A stretch of 61,983 nucleotides of DNA from an uncultured SAR116 cluster alpha proteobacterium (GCA_902623185.1 CACNSW010000005.1:1-61983); one strand, 5' to 3'; shown: positions 7,781-17,446, numbered from the stretch's first letter. Notes: generated by a model from the sequence alone, not told the origin. Made by a program: numbers and translations.

Positions 7781-8851
7781 CTAGTTGGTGGTTAGTGTCT
7801 TGTTCCAACCATCAATCCAAGCGGTTTTATCAACTTTGCTGTAGTCCAAACGCAGCATGGATGAGATTGCACCCGAGTCCAGCTCCATTAACTTGGCGTT
7901 GATTTCATCAGTTTTCATTTTCTCGATGGCATCTTGGTTCAGCGGAAACACTCCACTATTAATTGCATACTCATATTGAAAGTCGGTTGTAAGATACTCA
8001 TTGATGAACCAATGTGCAGCTTCCACGTTCTCACTGGACTTCATTATGCCTAACCAACCTTCCTTAGCTAAGCCTTTAACACCTGGCTTAATCTCGGGGT
8101 GAACGGTCATTACTGGTGAACCAGCCCGGGCAGCACGAGTACACCATCCGGCGTGCACAACTGCAGCATAGATATCACCGGACTCAAACTGCGTTTTTGT
8201 CTCGCCACCACGAGTCCAGAATTTCGTAGCGTTGATTTTTTTCATCAAATCAAGACCTGGTTGGATATTCTGCTCATCCCCACCGGCTGCATAGATCACA
8301 CCACCAAAATTCGCCAAACCAGCTCCAGAATTGATGTCTGGCAGGCTCACTTTGTCTTGTAATGCAGGAGCAGCGAGGTCAGCGTAAGTCTTTGGCGCCG
8401 CTAACCCAAGTTCTGCAAATTTTTCTGTGTTGTAGCAGATTGTTTCTTGAGTATTCCAACTACCAACGTAGGTTTCGTTATATTGAAACGGCTGGAGATT
8501 TACCTTGTTTGGAATTAGATCAAGATTGATTGGCTGGAGATAATCAACTTGTGCGAAATCACCAACTTGCGCATCCAGCACTTCCATTACATCAAATGGA
8601 GCTCTGCCGCGGCCAGCGACTAATTTTGCAAAGTTGGCTGCCGGACTGCCTGTAACAAATTCAATCTTGCCGCCTAAAGCCTCAAACTTTGGAACAATTA
8701 TTTTTTCCATGTTGGCTTTCCACGAGCCGCCCCAAGTAGCAACTTTCAACGTGACTCCATCAAACTGACCTGCCAAGGCCCCGCTGGAGAGCCCGAACAT
8801 TATGCCAAATGAGAAGCCTGCCGAGGCCAATAATTTTTTGTATTTCTTCAT
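7781..8851 (-). CDS. ABC transporter periplasmic substrate-binding protein (PotD-like)
   Basis: A 356-residue periplasmic binding protein. A signal peptide is clear: Lys-rich start, hydrophobic core and cleavage after ALA near residue 27. The mature protein begins with the typical LKVATWGGSW and continues with SPAANFAKLVAG and DVMEVLDAQ segments, as in extracellular solute-binding proteins of the PotD/Fe/thiamine (family 1/2) type. The C-terminus has the usual ALLSGV-like region replaced by NSGVFPLNQDA. It lies between the permease and ATPase genes of the same operon. The ligand cannot be told from sequence; linkage to a Rieske oxygenase suggests a catabolic substrate. Confidence 0.92.
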   Translation of the reverse strand: MKKYKKLLASAGFSFGIMFGLSSGALAGQFDGVTLKVATWGGSWKANMEKIIVPKFEALGGKIEFVTGSPAANFAKLVAGRGRAPFDVMEVLDAQVGDFAQVDYLQPINLDLIPNKVNLQPFQYNETYVGSWNTQETICYNTEKFAELGLAAPKTYADLAAPALQDKVSLPDINSGAGLANFGGVIYAAGGDEQNIQPGLDLMKKINATKFWTRGGETKTQFESGDIYAAVVHAGWCTRAARAGSPVMTVHPEIKPGVKGLAKEGWLGIMKSSENVEAAHWFINEYLTTDFQYEYAINSGVFPLNQDAIEKMKTDEINAKLMELDSGAISSMLRLDYSKVDKTAWIDGWNKTLTTN

Positions 8852-8885
8852 AATTTACTCCCTTTATTGTTGTGTTGACATATCG

Positions 8886-9719
8886 TCACCTTGCACTTCC
8901 TCCACCTGATCGGAGCAAGGTCTCCAAACCCACTACCTTTTGAACAACCAAAAGCATCGCCAGACAAAAGACGATGACTATTGACGAAGAGGCTAGGATA
9001 CTGGGATCGAAATCGTTTTCCATTGCGTAAAATAGCTCGACTGGGTAGGTAACGAAGCCTGGCGCTGTAAGGAAAATAGACATGGGTACGTCCGCAAATG
9101 AAACCATAAACGCGTAAAGACCGCCAGAATATATGCCTGGCATTATTGTTGGAAGAGTAACCCTGTATAATGTTCGCCATCTCCCAGCACCAAGGCTGTA
9201 AGAAGCCTCTTCTAATCTGTAATCAAATCGTTGGAGCACCGCGACTATTGTTCCAAAAAGAAATGGTGTTGCAATGAACACATGGCCAAGAAGCATACCC
9301 GGTATCGTTCCTGCAAGCATCAAACCGCTAGTATCAAAGATCAAATAATAAAGCTGTAGAAATGCAATGCCGGAAACGATGGCCGGAATTTGCAATGGCG
9401 CTCGAAAAACAGAAGTAATTGCAAACTTCGCTTTAAAATTACTGCGTACCAAACCAAGAGCCGCAGGTATGGCAATAAGAGCGGCGATGAAAGTAGCAAC
9501 TGCCGCCACCAGAAGACTTAGCGCTAGCGCCTCAAATTGTTCTGAAGGTATTTTTGAATACCACTGAAAAGAAGGTTCGTCCGGCGGGAATTTAATCGCT
9601 GCAGAAAACTCTCCGCCATGCAATGATGCCCCCATTACCACTACCATTGGAGAGAGTAAAAAAACGTACGAAAAGCCGCACCATATAAACAAAATGATTT
9701 TTTCAGTCCAAGTTTGCAT
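8886..9719 (-). CDS. ABC transporter permease (PotC-like)
   Basis: A 277-residue inner-membrane permease with about six hydrophobic segments. The cytoplasmic EAA loop, EASYSLGAGRWRTLYRVTLP, lies near residues 171-190 and would dock onto the ATPase. The order of genes and the length fit the PotC position of a spermidine/putrescine-type importer. It starts eight bases after the stop of the other permease gene, so the two are probably made together. Nothing is unusual in the protein; specificity resides in the binding protein and cannot be inferred. Confidence 0.92.
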   Translation of the reverse strand: MQTWTEKIILFIWCGFSYVFLLSPMVVVMGASLHGGEFSAAIKFPPDEPSFQWYSKIPSEQFEALALSLLVAAVATFIAALIAIPAALGLVRSNFKAKFAITSVFRAPLQIPAIVSGIAFLQLYYLIFDTSGLMLAGTIPGMLLGHVFIATPFLFGTIVAVLQRFDYRLEEASYSLGAGRWRTLYRVTLPTIMPGIYSGGLYAFMVSFADVPMSIFLTAPGFVTYPVELFYAMENDFDPSILASSSIVIVFCLAMLLVVQKVVGLETLLRSGGGSAR

Positions 9720-9727
9720 AGCGGATC

Positions 9728-10582
9728 CTAAGCCACAACAAGCCGAGCGGAGCGAAGGCGCCGGATAGCAATTAAAGAGAACAAATTAATTAAAATCACA
9801 GAAACAAGAAGCACGAAAGCTATGGACGCTGCAGTAGAATATTTCACCTCCATCATCACTGTGCGTTGGACTAAAACTGGCAGAGTCAGTACTCTTCCAC
9901 CTCCCAAAAGGGCCGCAGAAGTGAAGGCGCCCATACACATATTGAATATCATCAGCCCTCCAACCACGAAGCCTGGCGCACATAATGGAATGATGACGCG
10001 CTGATATACTCTTAAGCGAGATGCACCATGAATTTGAGCTGCATATTCCAAGGAGGGTGGTACGGTAACCACTACGCTGTAGAGAAGCAAAACGCTGAAG
10101 CCTATGGTGAAGTGCATCAATCCAATCACCACTCCCTCTTGAGTGCCAATAATGCTGTAGGCTCTCTCAATTAATCCCAAATTAAGAAGTGTTTTGTTAA
10201 TTACCCCGTCAGCAGAAAAAATGATTATAAGGCCGAAAACCTTAATCACGATAGTCACGAATGTTGACACTACAATTCCGGCTAGCAAAAACATCGCAAG
10301 CCTTGATTTCATTCTTGCTACTACGTAAGCTATTGGAAAACCTAGAAAGAGTGTTAAAAGAGCGGCAATGGCACTGACTTTTATTGTGATCCAAAAAGTT
10401 TTCAAGTAAAAGGAGTCGGTGAAAAACTTAATATAATTTACTAACGTCAAGTCCGTTCCGGTCCGACCCAATCCAAGATCTTGATAAAAGCTGTTTTGGA
10501 TAAAAACAAATTGTGAGCCAGCCACTAATAGTAGAGTGACTATGAACGGCGGAATTAAGTATGCAAACCAACGATTTTCCAC
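9728..10582 (-). CDS. ABC transporter permease (PotB-like)
   Basis: A 284-residue inner-membrane permease with an N-terminal hydrophobic segment, a periplasmic stretch of about 40 residues and then five further membrane segments. The EAA-type loop (AAQIHGASRLRVYQRVIIP) is near residues 181-199. It pairs with the PotC-like permease downstream. The start is a GTG that overlaps the TAG stop of the Rieske oxygenase gene by one base (TAGTG), so its translation is probably coupled to that of the oxygenase, tying import to oxidation of the substrate. Confidence 0.9.
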   Translation of the reverse strand: MENRWFAYLIPPFIVTLLLVAGSQFVFIQNSFYQDLGLGRTGTDLTLVNYIKFFTDSFYLKTFWITIKVSAIAALLTLFLGFPIAYVVARMKSRLAMFLLAGIVVSTFVTIVIKVFGLIIIFSADGVINKTLLNLGLIERAYSIIGTQEGVVIGLMHFTIGFSVLLLYSVVVTVPPSLEYAAQIHGASRLRVYQRVIIPLCAPGFVVGGLMIFNMCMGAFTSAALLGGGRVLTLPVLVQRTVMMEVKYSTAASIAFVLLVSVILINLFSLIAIRRLRSARLVVA

Positions 10583-11985
10583 TATTTACCCACAACAAAA
10601 CGCTTATCTGATTTAATCATTTTTAGATTTTCAATTATGAATGTCTCTCGTTCTGCGCCCGCAAATTTGTCACCTTCGCGAACAACCCGCATAACTTCTT
10701 CGGCAACAGCAGCCATCAGCGCGTCGTCATCCATATCATCCCGCTTTGGAATTGGCATCACGGTGTCTTGCGTGTAGAGATTCTTGACCGGCTTGCCGGC
10801 GTCGTAATGAACCACCTTATTACCATTGGCAACGTCCCTTACACCACGTCTAAGTCTGTTTCGCAACATCATTACACCTTGGTCAGTTTTGCCGAGGTTC
10901 TCAGCTGCATGTCGCGCTATTGGGCCGATAGAGACCTGCGCTTCATAATCACCAGGGTTACGCTGCATTTCATCATAGTCACGCGCCTCGGTTTGTCCCT
11001 CAAAATCGACTGATTCAATTTTTACTTCATCACGCTTGCCTTTGCCGTCGGGATCGATCGCTGGACCGAAATGCCGCCAAGCTATAATCATGCTGTTTGT
11101 GTCATCAATTGGTACAGTCCATTTGGTAATACTAGAGCGCGCAAAATACTTCTCCTCTTTGCCAGTTTCCCAAAAAGCCCCCACGTGAGAAAAAGTTGGA
11201 AACACAGTCTGCTGAGTTCGGACCCAGATCATGTCATCGACACGATAAGTCAGCGTCGAATAGAGACCGGTTTCACCATCGTGGAATTTTAAAACAGGTG
11301 TAATCCCCCACGTTTCTTCAAATTGTGTTTCACCAACCAAAGTGTGCAGATAAACAGTGTGAATAGGATCCATAGTATTTTCAGCGACTTGCAAATAGTT
11401 ACAAGGATAGCTTAGCCGGTAGGGCACCAACTCATGCCCATCCAGATCAAACGTGTCATAAATCGGAAAATCTGGTATCTCGGACATCGGGCCCATGTAG
11501 GCAAACACTAATCCTTTAAATTCCTGAACTGGATAAGCACCCTGCTTAACTTTTGCGCAGAGTGGACTACCTGCTGGCTCACCTGGAGTTTCCATTACAG
11601 TTCCATCGTAATCATACAGCCAACCGTGGTAAGCGCATCGAATGCCCCTGTCCTCAATTATGCCGAATTCGAGGGACATGTTTCGATGACTGCAATGCAA
11701 ATGTAGTAGTCCGAGGTTGCCTTCACCATCGCGATAAACAACCAAGTCCTCGCTGAGAATACGTTTACGAAGAGGTCTGTTTGTCACTTCCTCCGACAGA
11801 CAAATTGGAAACCAGAAACGGCGCCAATATTCTCCGGCTGGCGTTCTTGGGCCAGTTTTAGTGAGTTCTGGATCAGGGGCAGGACGATCGGCTAGATGAT
11901 ACCCGCCAAAAGTTTCATTTGGTCGCTGACGCCATTCTTTAGCTATATCGCGATAGTCTTCCATAAGTCCTGCCCTACTTTTCAT
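10582..11985 (-). CDS. Rieske non-heme iron oxygenase, large subunit
   Basis: A 467-residue ring-hydroxylating-type oxygenase. The N-terminal Rieske domain has C98-x-H100 and C117-x2-H120 (CSHRNMSLEFG ... CAYHGWLYD), binding a 2Fe-2S cluster. The catalytic domain has the mononuclear iron ligands in ENTMDPIHTVYLH (His near 209 and 214). The subfamily is that of phthalate/vanillate-type or demethylating oxygenases needing a separate flavin/2Fe-2S reductase; a suitable one is at 13897-14850. It is first in an operon with a PotABCD-type importer and two unknown proteins. It resembles the second Rieske protein at 17447-18823. An ATG at 11964 preceded by AGGGCAGGA is an alternative start. Confidence 0.92.
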   Translation of the reverse strand: MKSRAGLMEDYRDIAKEWRQRPNETFGGYHLADRPAPDPELTKTGPRTPAGEYWRRFWFPICLSEEVTNRPLRKRILSEDLVVYRDGEGNLGLLHLHCSHRNMSLEFGIIEDRGIRCAYHGWLYDYDGTVMETPGEPAGSPLCAKVKQGAYPVQEFKGLVFAYMGPMSEIPDFPIYDTFDLDGHELVPYRLSYPCNYLQVAENTMDPIHTVYLHTLVGETQFEETWGITPVLKFHDGETGLYSTLTYRVDDMIWVRTQQTVFPTFSHVGAFWETGKEEKYFARSSITKWTVPIDDTNSMIIAWRHFGPAIDPDGKGKRDEVKIESVDFEGQTEARDYDEMQRNPGDYEAQVSIGPIARHAAENLGKTDQGVMMLRNRLRRGVRDVANGNKVVHYDAGKPVKNLYTQDTVMPIPKRDDMDDDALMAAVAEEVMRVVREGDKFAGAERETFIIENLKMIKSDKRFVVGK

Positions 11986-12140
11986 AACATTTGGCTTTCA
12001 AGTTAAGTCTATATTTGGTTGCGTATCAAGAAAATATGTTGCGTGGAGAGAAATATTTTTGTCTATAATTTAGTACACTTAGAACTCGTAACACGTTGAT
12101 CGAAACATTGATCAAAAGCCCTGGTGGAAATGCAATTTAG

Positions 12141-12863
12141 ATGACCGATAAAAAAACTGTGATTGTAACCGGTGGCAGTCGCGGGATTGGAGCTGCAACC
12201 TGTCAAAAGCTGCTTTCCAAAGGTTTTGGTGTCCTGTCAGTTAGCCGTACTGAACCTTTGTTGGATGGGATCACTCATGTGCCATGCGATTTAATGGACC
12301 CCGATGGCAGGCGTGCAGTCTTCAAAGTCTTAGCTGAACGCGATGATCTTTTTGGTTTGGTTAATAATGCAGGGATTGCTACTCCCAATCTGATCGAAGA
12401 GTTTGATCACCTAATTTATGAGAGGGTAATGGATCTTAACACGACGGCTGTAGCTGAATTGTCCGCCGCTGTTATCCCAACATTAATTAAAAATAGACAG
12501 GGCCGTTTAATCAATATTTCCTCAGAGTTGATTTTAGGTTTTCCAACACGCACTGCTTATTCTGCATCCAAAGCGGCGGTCTCAAGTTTTGTGAAAACTT
12601 GGGCGCTGGAGCTGGGTAAATATAATATATGTTGCAATGCCATTGCTCCTGGACCGGTGGAAACTGATTTATTTGTGAAAAATAATCCCCCGGGCAGTTC
12701 CGTCCGTGAACAAAAGCTGAATAAAATTCCACTGGGTAGATTTGGTCGTCCTGAAGATGTGGCTGGCGTGGTAACATTTCTAATGTCAGAGGAGGCCACC
12801 TTCATTACGGGGCAAACACTTTATGTTTGTGGCGGGTCAAGCCTCGGGTCTGTGCCGGTTTGA
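12141..12863 (+). CDS. Short-chain dehydrogenase/reductase (SDR)
   Basis: A 240-residue classical SDR using NAD(P)H. The dinucleotide motif TGGSRGIG is at residues 10-17, NNAG at 75-78, catalytic Ser near 128, and YSASK at 140-144. The C-terminal PGPVETD and FITGQTLYVCGG segments are typical of FabG-like oxidoreductases. It is divergent from the Rieske-oxygenase operon with about 155 bases between starts, so both may share a regulated promoter region; I could not identify an operator there. It may oxidise or reduce a catabolic intermediate. Its last 43 bases overlap the convergent EamA gene. Confidence 0.9.
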   Translation: MTDKKTVIVTGGSRGIGAATCQKLLSKGFGVLSVSRTEPLLDGITHVPCDLMDPDGRRAVFKVLAERDDLFGLVNNAGIATPNLIEEFDHLIYERVMDLNTTAVAELSAAVIPTLIKNRQGRLINISSELILGFPTRTAYSASKAAVSSFVKTWALELGKYNICCNAIAPGPVETDLFVKNNPPGSSVREQKLNKIPLGRFGRPEDVAGVVTFLMSEEATFITGQTLYVCGGSSLGSVPV

Positions 12864-13738
12864 TTTCTTCTCATTGTAACCACAACAACACCTAGGATGA
12901 TAAAGCCAACGCCGACTAAATCAAGATTTGTGTATCTTTCATCAAATGCGATTACCCCAACAAATATGCCAAACGCTACCATCAAGTAGGCTGCGCCAGA
13001 GTAAATGACAGGTCCGTAAGTTGAGATGATAAAAAATGAAAGAAAATAAGCCAGACCCGAAATGAAACAATGTATTAGCAAAAAGACAAAAGCTGAGTTT
13101 TGAGTGGCAACGGAAAAAAGGGAAGAATTATCGCCAAGAAGGACGTAAAGCCAAATTGGTAGGGAACCAAAAATCATCATCCATGCTGCGGCTTGCATGC
13201 GAGATAGTTTTTTGGGCAAAAACATAGCTATAAAAATCACATTTGACGCGTAGAAAAAGGTGGACAACAGGATTAGGAATATACCAACAGACGACGCCGT
13301 AATTATTGCCTCCTCTGTTAAGCTGGACCCCGCGATTATACTCACACCCGTAAAACCAAAAAGAACACCGATGAAGCGCCAAATTGTGAACACTTCCTGT
13401 TTAAATAATAGTGAAAGCACATAAATAATAATCGGTATGCCGCTGATCATAGCTGATGCAATTCCAACATCGACACTCGTGACACCTTTAAAAAAGATAA
13501 TATGTGGGATAGTAATGCCAATAAACCCACCGATTAATGAGAACCAAAGGACTTCGTGTGAAAAAGGCGTCGCCCGACCTAAGATGCGATTGACCACAAG
13601 GAGAAGAAGTCCTCCAAAAAATGATATAGAGGCTGCGTACGTAAATGGGTCGATTCCACCTAAAGTTACTATTTTTGCAATGGCGGGCACACTGCCTCGA
13701 AGCGCGCCAAGAGCAATGACGAATAATAATGCGGTCAA
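12821..13738 (-). CDS. EamA-family (DMT superfamily) transporter
   Basis: A 305-residue inner-membrane protein with about ten hydrophobic segments arranged as two EamA repeats (first near residues 5-135, second near 150-290). These proteins usually export metabolites or take up small solutes. The start appears to be TTG at 13738; the frame is open only to a stop near 13774 and offers no ATG, so either a non-ATG start is used or the N-terminus is slightly different. The C-terminal end reaches into the SDR gene on the other strand. It probably belongs to the catabolic island, but its substrate is unknown. Confidence 0.85.
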   Translation of the reverse strand: MTALLFVIALGALRGSVPAIAKIVTLGGIDPFTYAASISFFGGLLLLVVNRILGRATPFSHEVLWFSLIGGFIGITIPHIIFFKGVTSVDVGIASAMISGIPIIIYVLSLLFKQEVFTIWRFIGVLFGFTGVSIIAGSSLTEEAIITASSVGIFLILLSTFFYASNVIFIAMFLPKKLSRMQAAAWMMIFGSLPIWLYVLLGDNSSLFSVATQNSAFVFLLIHCFISGLAYFLSFFIISTYGPVIYSGAAYLMVAFGIFVGVIAFDERYTNLDLVGVGFIILGVVVVTMRRNQTGTDPRLDPPQT

Positions 13739-13896
13739 TGTGTACCGTGGAATTATGAGACGGTCTCCATTTTAATGTAGATAATCAATCAAACTTGTGA
13801 AAAGCGAACGGGTTCTTTTAGAGTGCAGTGGTTCTTAAATCTTTCATTTATTTGACGTTTTTCATTGGTGAATATTTTTAAAGGTGATTTTGTGAA

Positions 13897-14850
13897 ATGG
13901 CAGAGAAACAAGAAGTTCTTATAAGCGCAATGCGGCACGAGGCAAAGGGTATTTTAAGTTTTGAAATGGTCCCTACGCTGGGTAATAATCTTATTCCTTT
14001 CGGCGCAGGTGACCATATCGACGTGTTTCTACGCGATGGTCTCGTTAGGCAATATTCACTTATGAATGATCCAAAGGAAAAAAATCGTTACCAAGTTGCG
14101 GTTCTTTTAGAGCGACAGGGTCGTGGTGGCTCGGCTTTTGTTCATCAGACCCTGCGCGTTGGTGACGTTATTGCGATATCTCATCCCCGGAATAATTTTA
14201 AAATTGTTGACGATGCGACTGCTCATGTTTTCGTTGCAGGTGGCATCGGGATAACGCCCTTTATCTCTATGGCACATCACTGCAAGCAGAACGCGTTACT
14301 GATGAAGCTTTACTATTGTGCAAGGGCGCCAGAAACGACCGCGTTTGTTGAACAGCTTGTTCCGTTATTTGGCAAAAATATGCTGGTCCATTACGATAGG
14401 GGTGATCTGGCGAAATCAATTGATTTGAATGAACTTGTGAAAAACGAGAAAGGTGCTCAGTTATATTGTTGTGGCCCTAGGGGTTTGATGAACGCGCTCT
14501 CAGAGATAGTCGATTTACAAGGCGGGTCACTGATCACCGAGGATTTCAATCCGATCAGCGGAAAGAAAGGTGGCGAGGCGTTATCAGAAGTTGGTTTCAC
14601 CGTAGAGCTTTTGCGCTCGGACCTTACAATTGACGTTGGTCCTGGGCAGTCGATCATCGAGGCCCTTAAAGCGGCTAATGTTGAAGTTGAAACTTCATGC
14701 GAGGCGGGAGTGTGTGGCACCTGTGTAGTCGATTATCTAGACGGCGAGCCTGTTCATAATGATGTTGTTTTGATGCCAGACGAGCAGGAAACCTCCGTAG
14801 CGTTGTGCGTGGCCGGATGCAAATCGAAGAAACTGGTCTTGGATTTATAG
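13897..14850 (+). CDS. Flavin/2Fe-2S oxidoreductase (phthalate dioxygenase reductase type)
   Basis: A 317-residue electron-transfer protein of the phthalate dioxygenase reductase/VanB class. It has a flavin domain (RQYSLMND near 51-58), an NAD(P)H domain (FVAGGIGITPF near 112-122; YCCGPRGLM near 190) and a C-terminal plant-type 2Fe-2S domain with C268-x4-C273-x2-C276 and C304. It supplies electrons from NAD(P)H to Rieske oxygenases and is the only such reductase in the window, so it may serve both the oxygenase at 10582 and the one at 17447. It stands alone, facing the convergent hydrolase gene. Confidence 0.93.
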   Translation: MAEKQEVLISAMRHEAKGILSFEMVPTLGNNLIPFGAGDHIDVFLRDGLVRQYSLMNDPKEKNRYQVAVLLERQGRGGSAFVHQTLRVGDVIAISHPRNNFKIVDDATAHVFVAGGIGITPFISMAHHCKQNALLMKLYYCARAPETTAFVEQLVPLFGKNMLVHYDRGDLAKSIDLNELVKNEKGAQLYCCGPRGLMNALSEIVDLQGGSLITEDFNPISGKKGGEALSEVGFTVELLRSDLTIDVGPGQSIIEALKAANVEVETSCEAGVCGTCVVDYLDGEPVHNDVVLMPDEQETSVALCVAGCKSKKLVLDL

Positions 14851-14905
14851 GTCATCAGATTTGCGAGTGATAAAAACTGCTTTTACGCTACCTCAGTAGT
14901 GGAAG

Positions 14906-15703
14906 CTACCCAATGCCCCTAATGAATTTGATTAGCGCATCATCAAAGATTTCTGGCTTCTCAACCATCGCTAAATGTGAAGCGTTTTTGATTATGGTGA
15001 GGGTCGCATTAGGACACCGTTCAACAATGTATTTGGCGTCAGATAGTGGAGTTGCTTTATCTTCAAGCCCTGTAATTAGCAACATCTGTGCTTTGATATT
15101 TGGTAGTTGCTCAATGATGTCGAAATCGCGCACGGCAATCGTTGCCGCGATATACCCTTTGATTGGAGTTTTTGCTATCATAGCGCGAATTTTATCAACA
15201 ACTAAAGGTTGTTTGGCGGGATATCCAGCAGCATACCAGCGGTCGTCCAACTCCGTGAACATAGAATTTAAACCATTCAATTCGATTTGACTTATGCGTT
15301 TGTTAAAAGCGGAACTATCCTTTACCTTTGCGCTTGCCCCAGCCAGAACCATGCGCTGCATCCGATTAGGTTCGGTGGCGCCTAACCATAGACCAATCAT
15401 GCTTCCTAATGATAATCCAACGAAATGGCAGGACGGAATATTGAGATGGTCTAAGAGTGCAACAATGTCTTGCGCCATAATTTCAATCGTATAAGGGGTA
15501 TCAAATATGTCTGACTCGCCGTGGCCACGAAGGTCACAACTTACGATACGATGGGAGTCAGATAGTTGCTCAATCTGGCGACCCCAGAGCGATTGATTGG
15601 CACCTAGTGAATGGCAAAAGAAAATAGTGTCAGCGTCTTGTTTGCCGACGACCTTGTATATTAAAGTGCCTCCAGGTCGAGGTAGGCTGTATATCATCAA
15701 CAA
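14906..15703 (-). CDS. Alpha/beta hydrolase, 3-oxoadipate enol-lactonase-like
   Basis: A 265-residue alpha/beta-hydrolase. The oxyanion region HSLGANQSLW (near 31-40), DLRGHGESD (57-65), nucleophile VGLSLGSMIG (Ser98), acid in TGLEDKATP and His in NASHLAMVEKPE are all in the PcaD-like arrangement. PcaD opens the enol-lactone in the beta-ketoadipate pathway, but the family also holds many carboxylesterases, so the specific role is open. No other pca gene is visible here. Its position between the reductase and an aldehyde dehydrogenase suggests a hydrolytic step in the same catabolic route. Confidence 0.8.
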   Translation of the reverse strand: MLMIYSLPRPGGTLIYKVVGKQDADTIFFCHSLGANQSLWGRQIEQLSDSHRIVSCDLRGHGESDIFDTPYTIEIMAQDIVALLDHLNIPSCHFVGLSLGSMIGLWLGATEPNRMQRMVLAGASAKVKDSSAFNKRISQIELNGLNSMFTELDDRWYAAGYPAKQPLVVDKIRAMIAKTPIKGYIAATIAVRDFDIIEQLPNIKAQMLLITGLEDKATPLSDAKYIVERCPNATLTIIKNASHLAMVEKPEIFDDALIKFIRGIG

Positions 15704-15859
15704 TTCCTAAAATTTTTTAAATTAGAAAAAATGCTTCTTTTTTATGTATTTGTTGGTCGACGTATCGATAGTCAAAAATATAAGCACTTTGCAATGTGAA
15801 TTGTAAAAAAGCAGTGTTTTGTTTTAGTTGTGGAGAAACGGGCACCTAGGAGCGTACCC

Positions 15860-17329
15860 ATGATTAAGCGGTTTTATCATTTCATAAACGGGCAATCCGT
15901 TCCATCAAAAAGTGGTGAATGGATTAATAGCATCAATCCGGCCACAGGAGAGGTGTGGGCACAGATTCCAAGGGGGAATAGAGCTGACGTCGACTTTGCT
16001 GTCGAGGCCGCATTTAAAGCTTCACAGCAAACTAATTGGCGTGATAACAGCGTCAACCGTTCTGAGATATTGCATGGTATTGCAGAGCAGTTAGATAACG
16101 AGCACGATCAACTCATCGAAATTGAAATCAATGACAATGGCAAGCGTATTCGTGAGGTCGCTGCACAAATTGCTGGGCTTAGCGGGTGGTATCGTCATTT
16201 TGCTCTCGCCCTTACTAAATTGGAAGTGGAGGAATTAAACCTCGATCTCGAAGGGGTTTCAGCACATCTCGAGTTGATACCGTATGGAGTAATCGGTGCG
16301 ATTACGGCATGGAACTCCCCTTTAATGATTGCGGCCTGGAAAGTTGCACCCGCTCTAGCGGCTGGTAATGCTGTTATAATTAAACCATCGGAGATGGCTT
16401 CAGCCTCAACTGTTTTGTTCGCAGAATTGTTAGCTGACGTGGTGCCAAATGGTTTGTTAAATGTGGTGACTGGCTATGGGGATGAGGTTGGAAGTGCGAT
16501 TGTAGATGCTGACGCAGTCAAAAAAGTCTCTTTCACGGGGTCTGAGGTTGGCGGCTCTAAAGTTGCAGCCACGGCCGCAAAACATGTCAAGCCATCGACT
16601 TTGGAGTTAGGTGGAAAGTCTCCACAAATCGTCTTTGCGGATGCTGATTTAGACAGCGCAATAAACGGTGTGATGTCAGGAATTTTTCTTTCGAACGGCC
16701 AAAGCTGTGTTGCTGGCTCAAGGTTAATAATCCACGGTAAAATTAGACGGGCATTTGTTGAGAGGTTGAAAGAAAAGCTGAGCAGACTTAATTTTGGAAG
16801 CCCGCTACAAGAAGATACGGATGTTGGACCAATCGCAAATAAAGCTCAATATCACAAAATCCTGTCAATGTTGGACCGTGCTAAAAAAGAGGGTGCAATA
16901 ATCACCTTTGGTGGTTCCAACAAAAATGTTCCGGGGTTTGAGGGAGGCTATTTCATAGAGCCAACGATTTTGGAAAACGTTTCTCCATCTAGTGAAATTT
17001 GGCGACAGGAAGTGTTTGGACCTGTGTTATGTGTTCACAGCTTCGTTAATAAAGAAGAGGCTATTAACCTCGCCAATGACACGGATTATGGTCTTGCAGC
17101 CGGCATCTGGACAACTGATGAAGCTTTTGGAAATGAGATCGCGTCTAAAATTGACGCAGGAACAGTCTATATCAATCATTACCGCTCGGTAAGCGCTTGT
17201 GCACCCGTGGGTGGTATAAAAAAATCTGGGTATGGTAGAGAGCTTGGTCCGAATGCCATACGTGATTTCATGCAAGAGAAAGTGGTCTGGAACGGTAAAT
17301 TGGCTGTTCCGGATCCCTTCGCCAAATAA
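15860..17329 (+). CDS. Aldehyde dehydrogenase
   Basis: A 489-residue NAD(P)-dependent aldehyde dehydrogenase. Key features: WNSPL near residue 151, KPSE near 176, catalytic Glu in LELGGKSP (near 249) and catalytic Cys in NGQSCVAGS (near 283). ATG 15860 is chosen because AGGAG lies eight bases upstream; a GTG at 15830 would add ten residues. It precedes the Rieske - DUF1116 - amidase operon by 117 bases. It likely oxidises an aldehyde produced by oxidative cleavage or dealkylation in the island. The upstream 120 bases are AT-rich and include the palindrome TATCGATA, possibly an operator, but not supported further. Confidence 0.92.
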   Translation: MIKRFYHFINGQSVPSKSGEWINSINPATGEVWAQIPRGNRADVDFAVEAAFKASQQTNWRDNSVNRSEILHGIAEQLDNEHDQLIEIEINDNGKRIREVAAQIAGLSGWYRHFALALTKLEVEELNLDLEGVSAHLELIPYGVIGAITAWNSPLMIAAWKVAPALAAGNAVIIKPSEMASASTVLFAELLADVVPNGLLNVVTGYGDEVGSAIVDADAVKKVSFTGSEVGGSKVAATAAKHVKPSTLELGGKSPQIVFADADLDSAINGVMSGIFLSNGQSCVAGSRLIIHGKIRRAFVERLKEKLSRLNFGSPLQEDTDVGPIANKAQYHKILSMLDRAKKEGAIITFGGSNKNVPGFEGGYFIEPTILENVSPSSEIWRQEVFGPVLCVHSFVNKEEAINLANDTDYGLAAGIWTTDEAFGNEIASKIDAGTVYINHYRSVSACAPVGGIKKSGYGRELGPNAIRDFMQEKVVWNGKLAVPDPFAK

Positions 17330-17446
17330 CGCTTTTGGCGGTCTGGATTTGATTATTAGAATTGACTGTCATAATTAGCGCTCGTGGTGTATTTTGAGTA
17401 AACGATGTTTCTTAAAAATTGTTGATGCAAGCTTAGGGAGTTTTTA

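Noticed and set aside
15770-15800. TATCGATA palindrome upstream of the aldehyde dehydrogenase as an operator
   Set aside because: A single 8-base palindrome in AT-rich sequence is expected by chance, and no regulator gene is adjacent.
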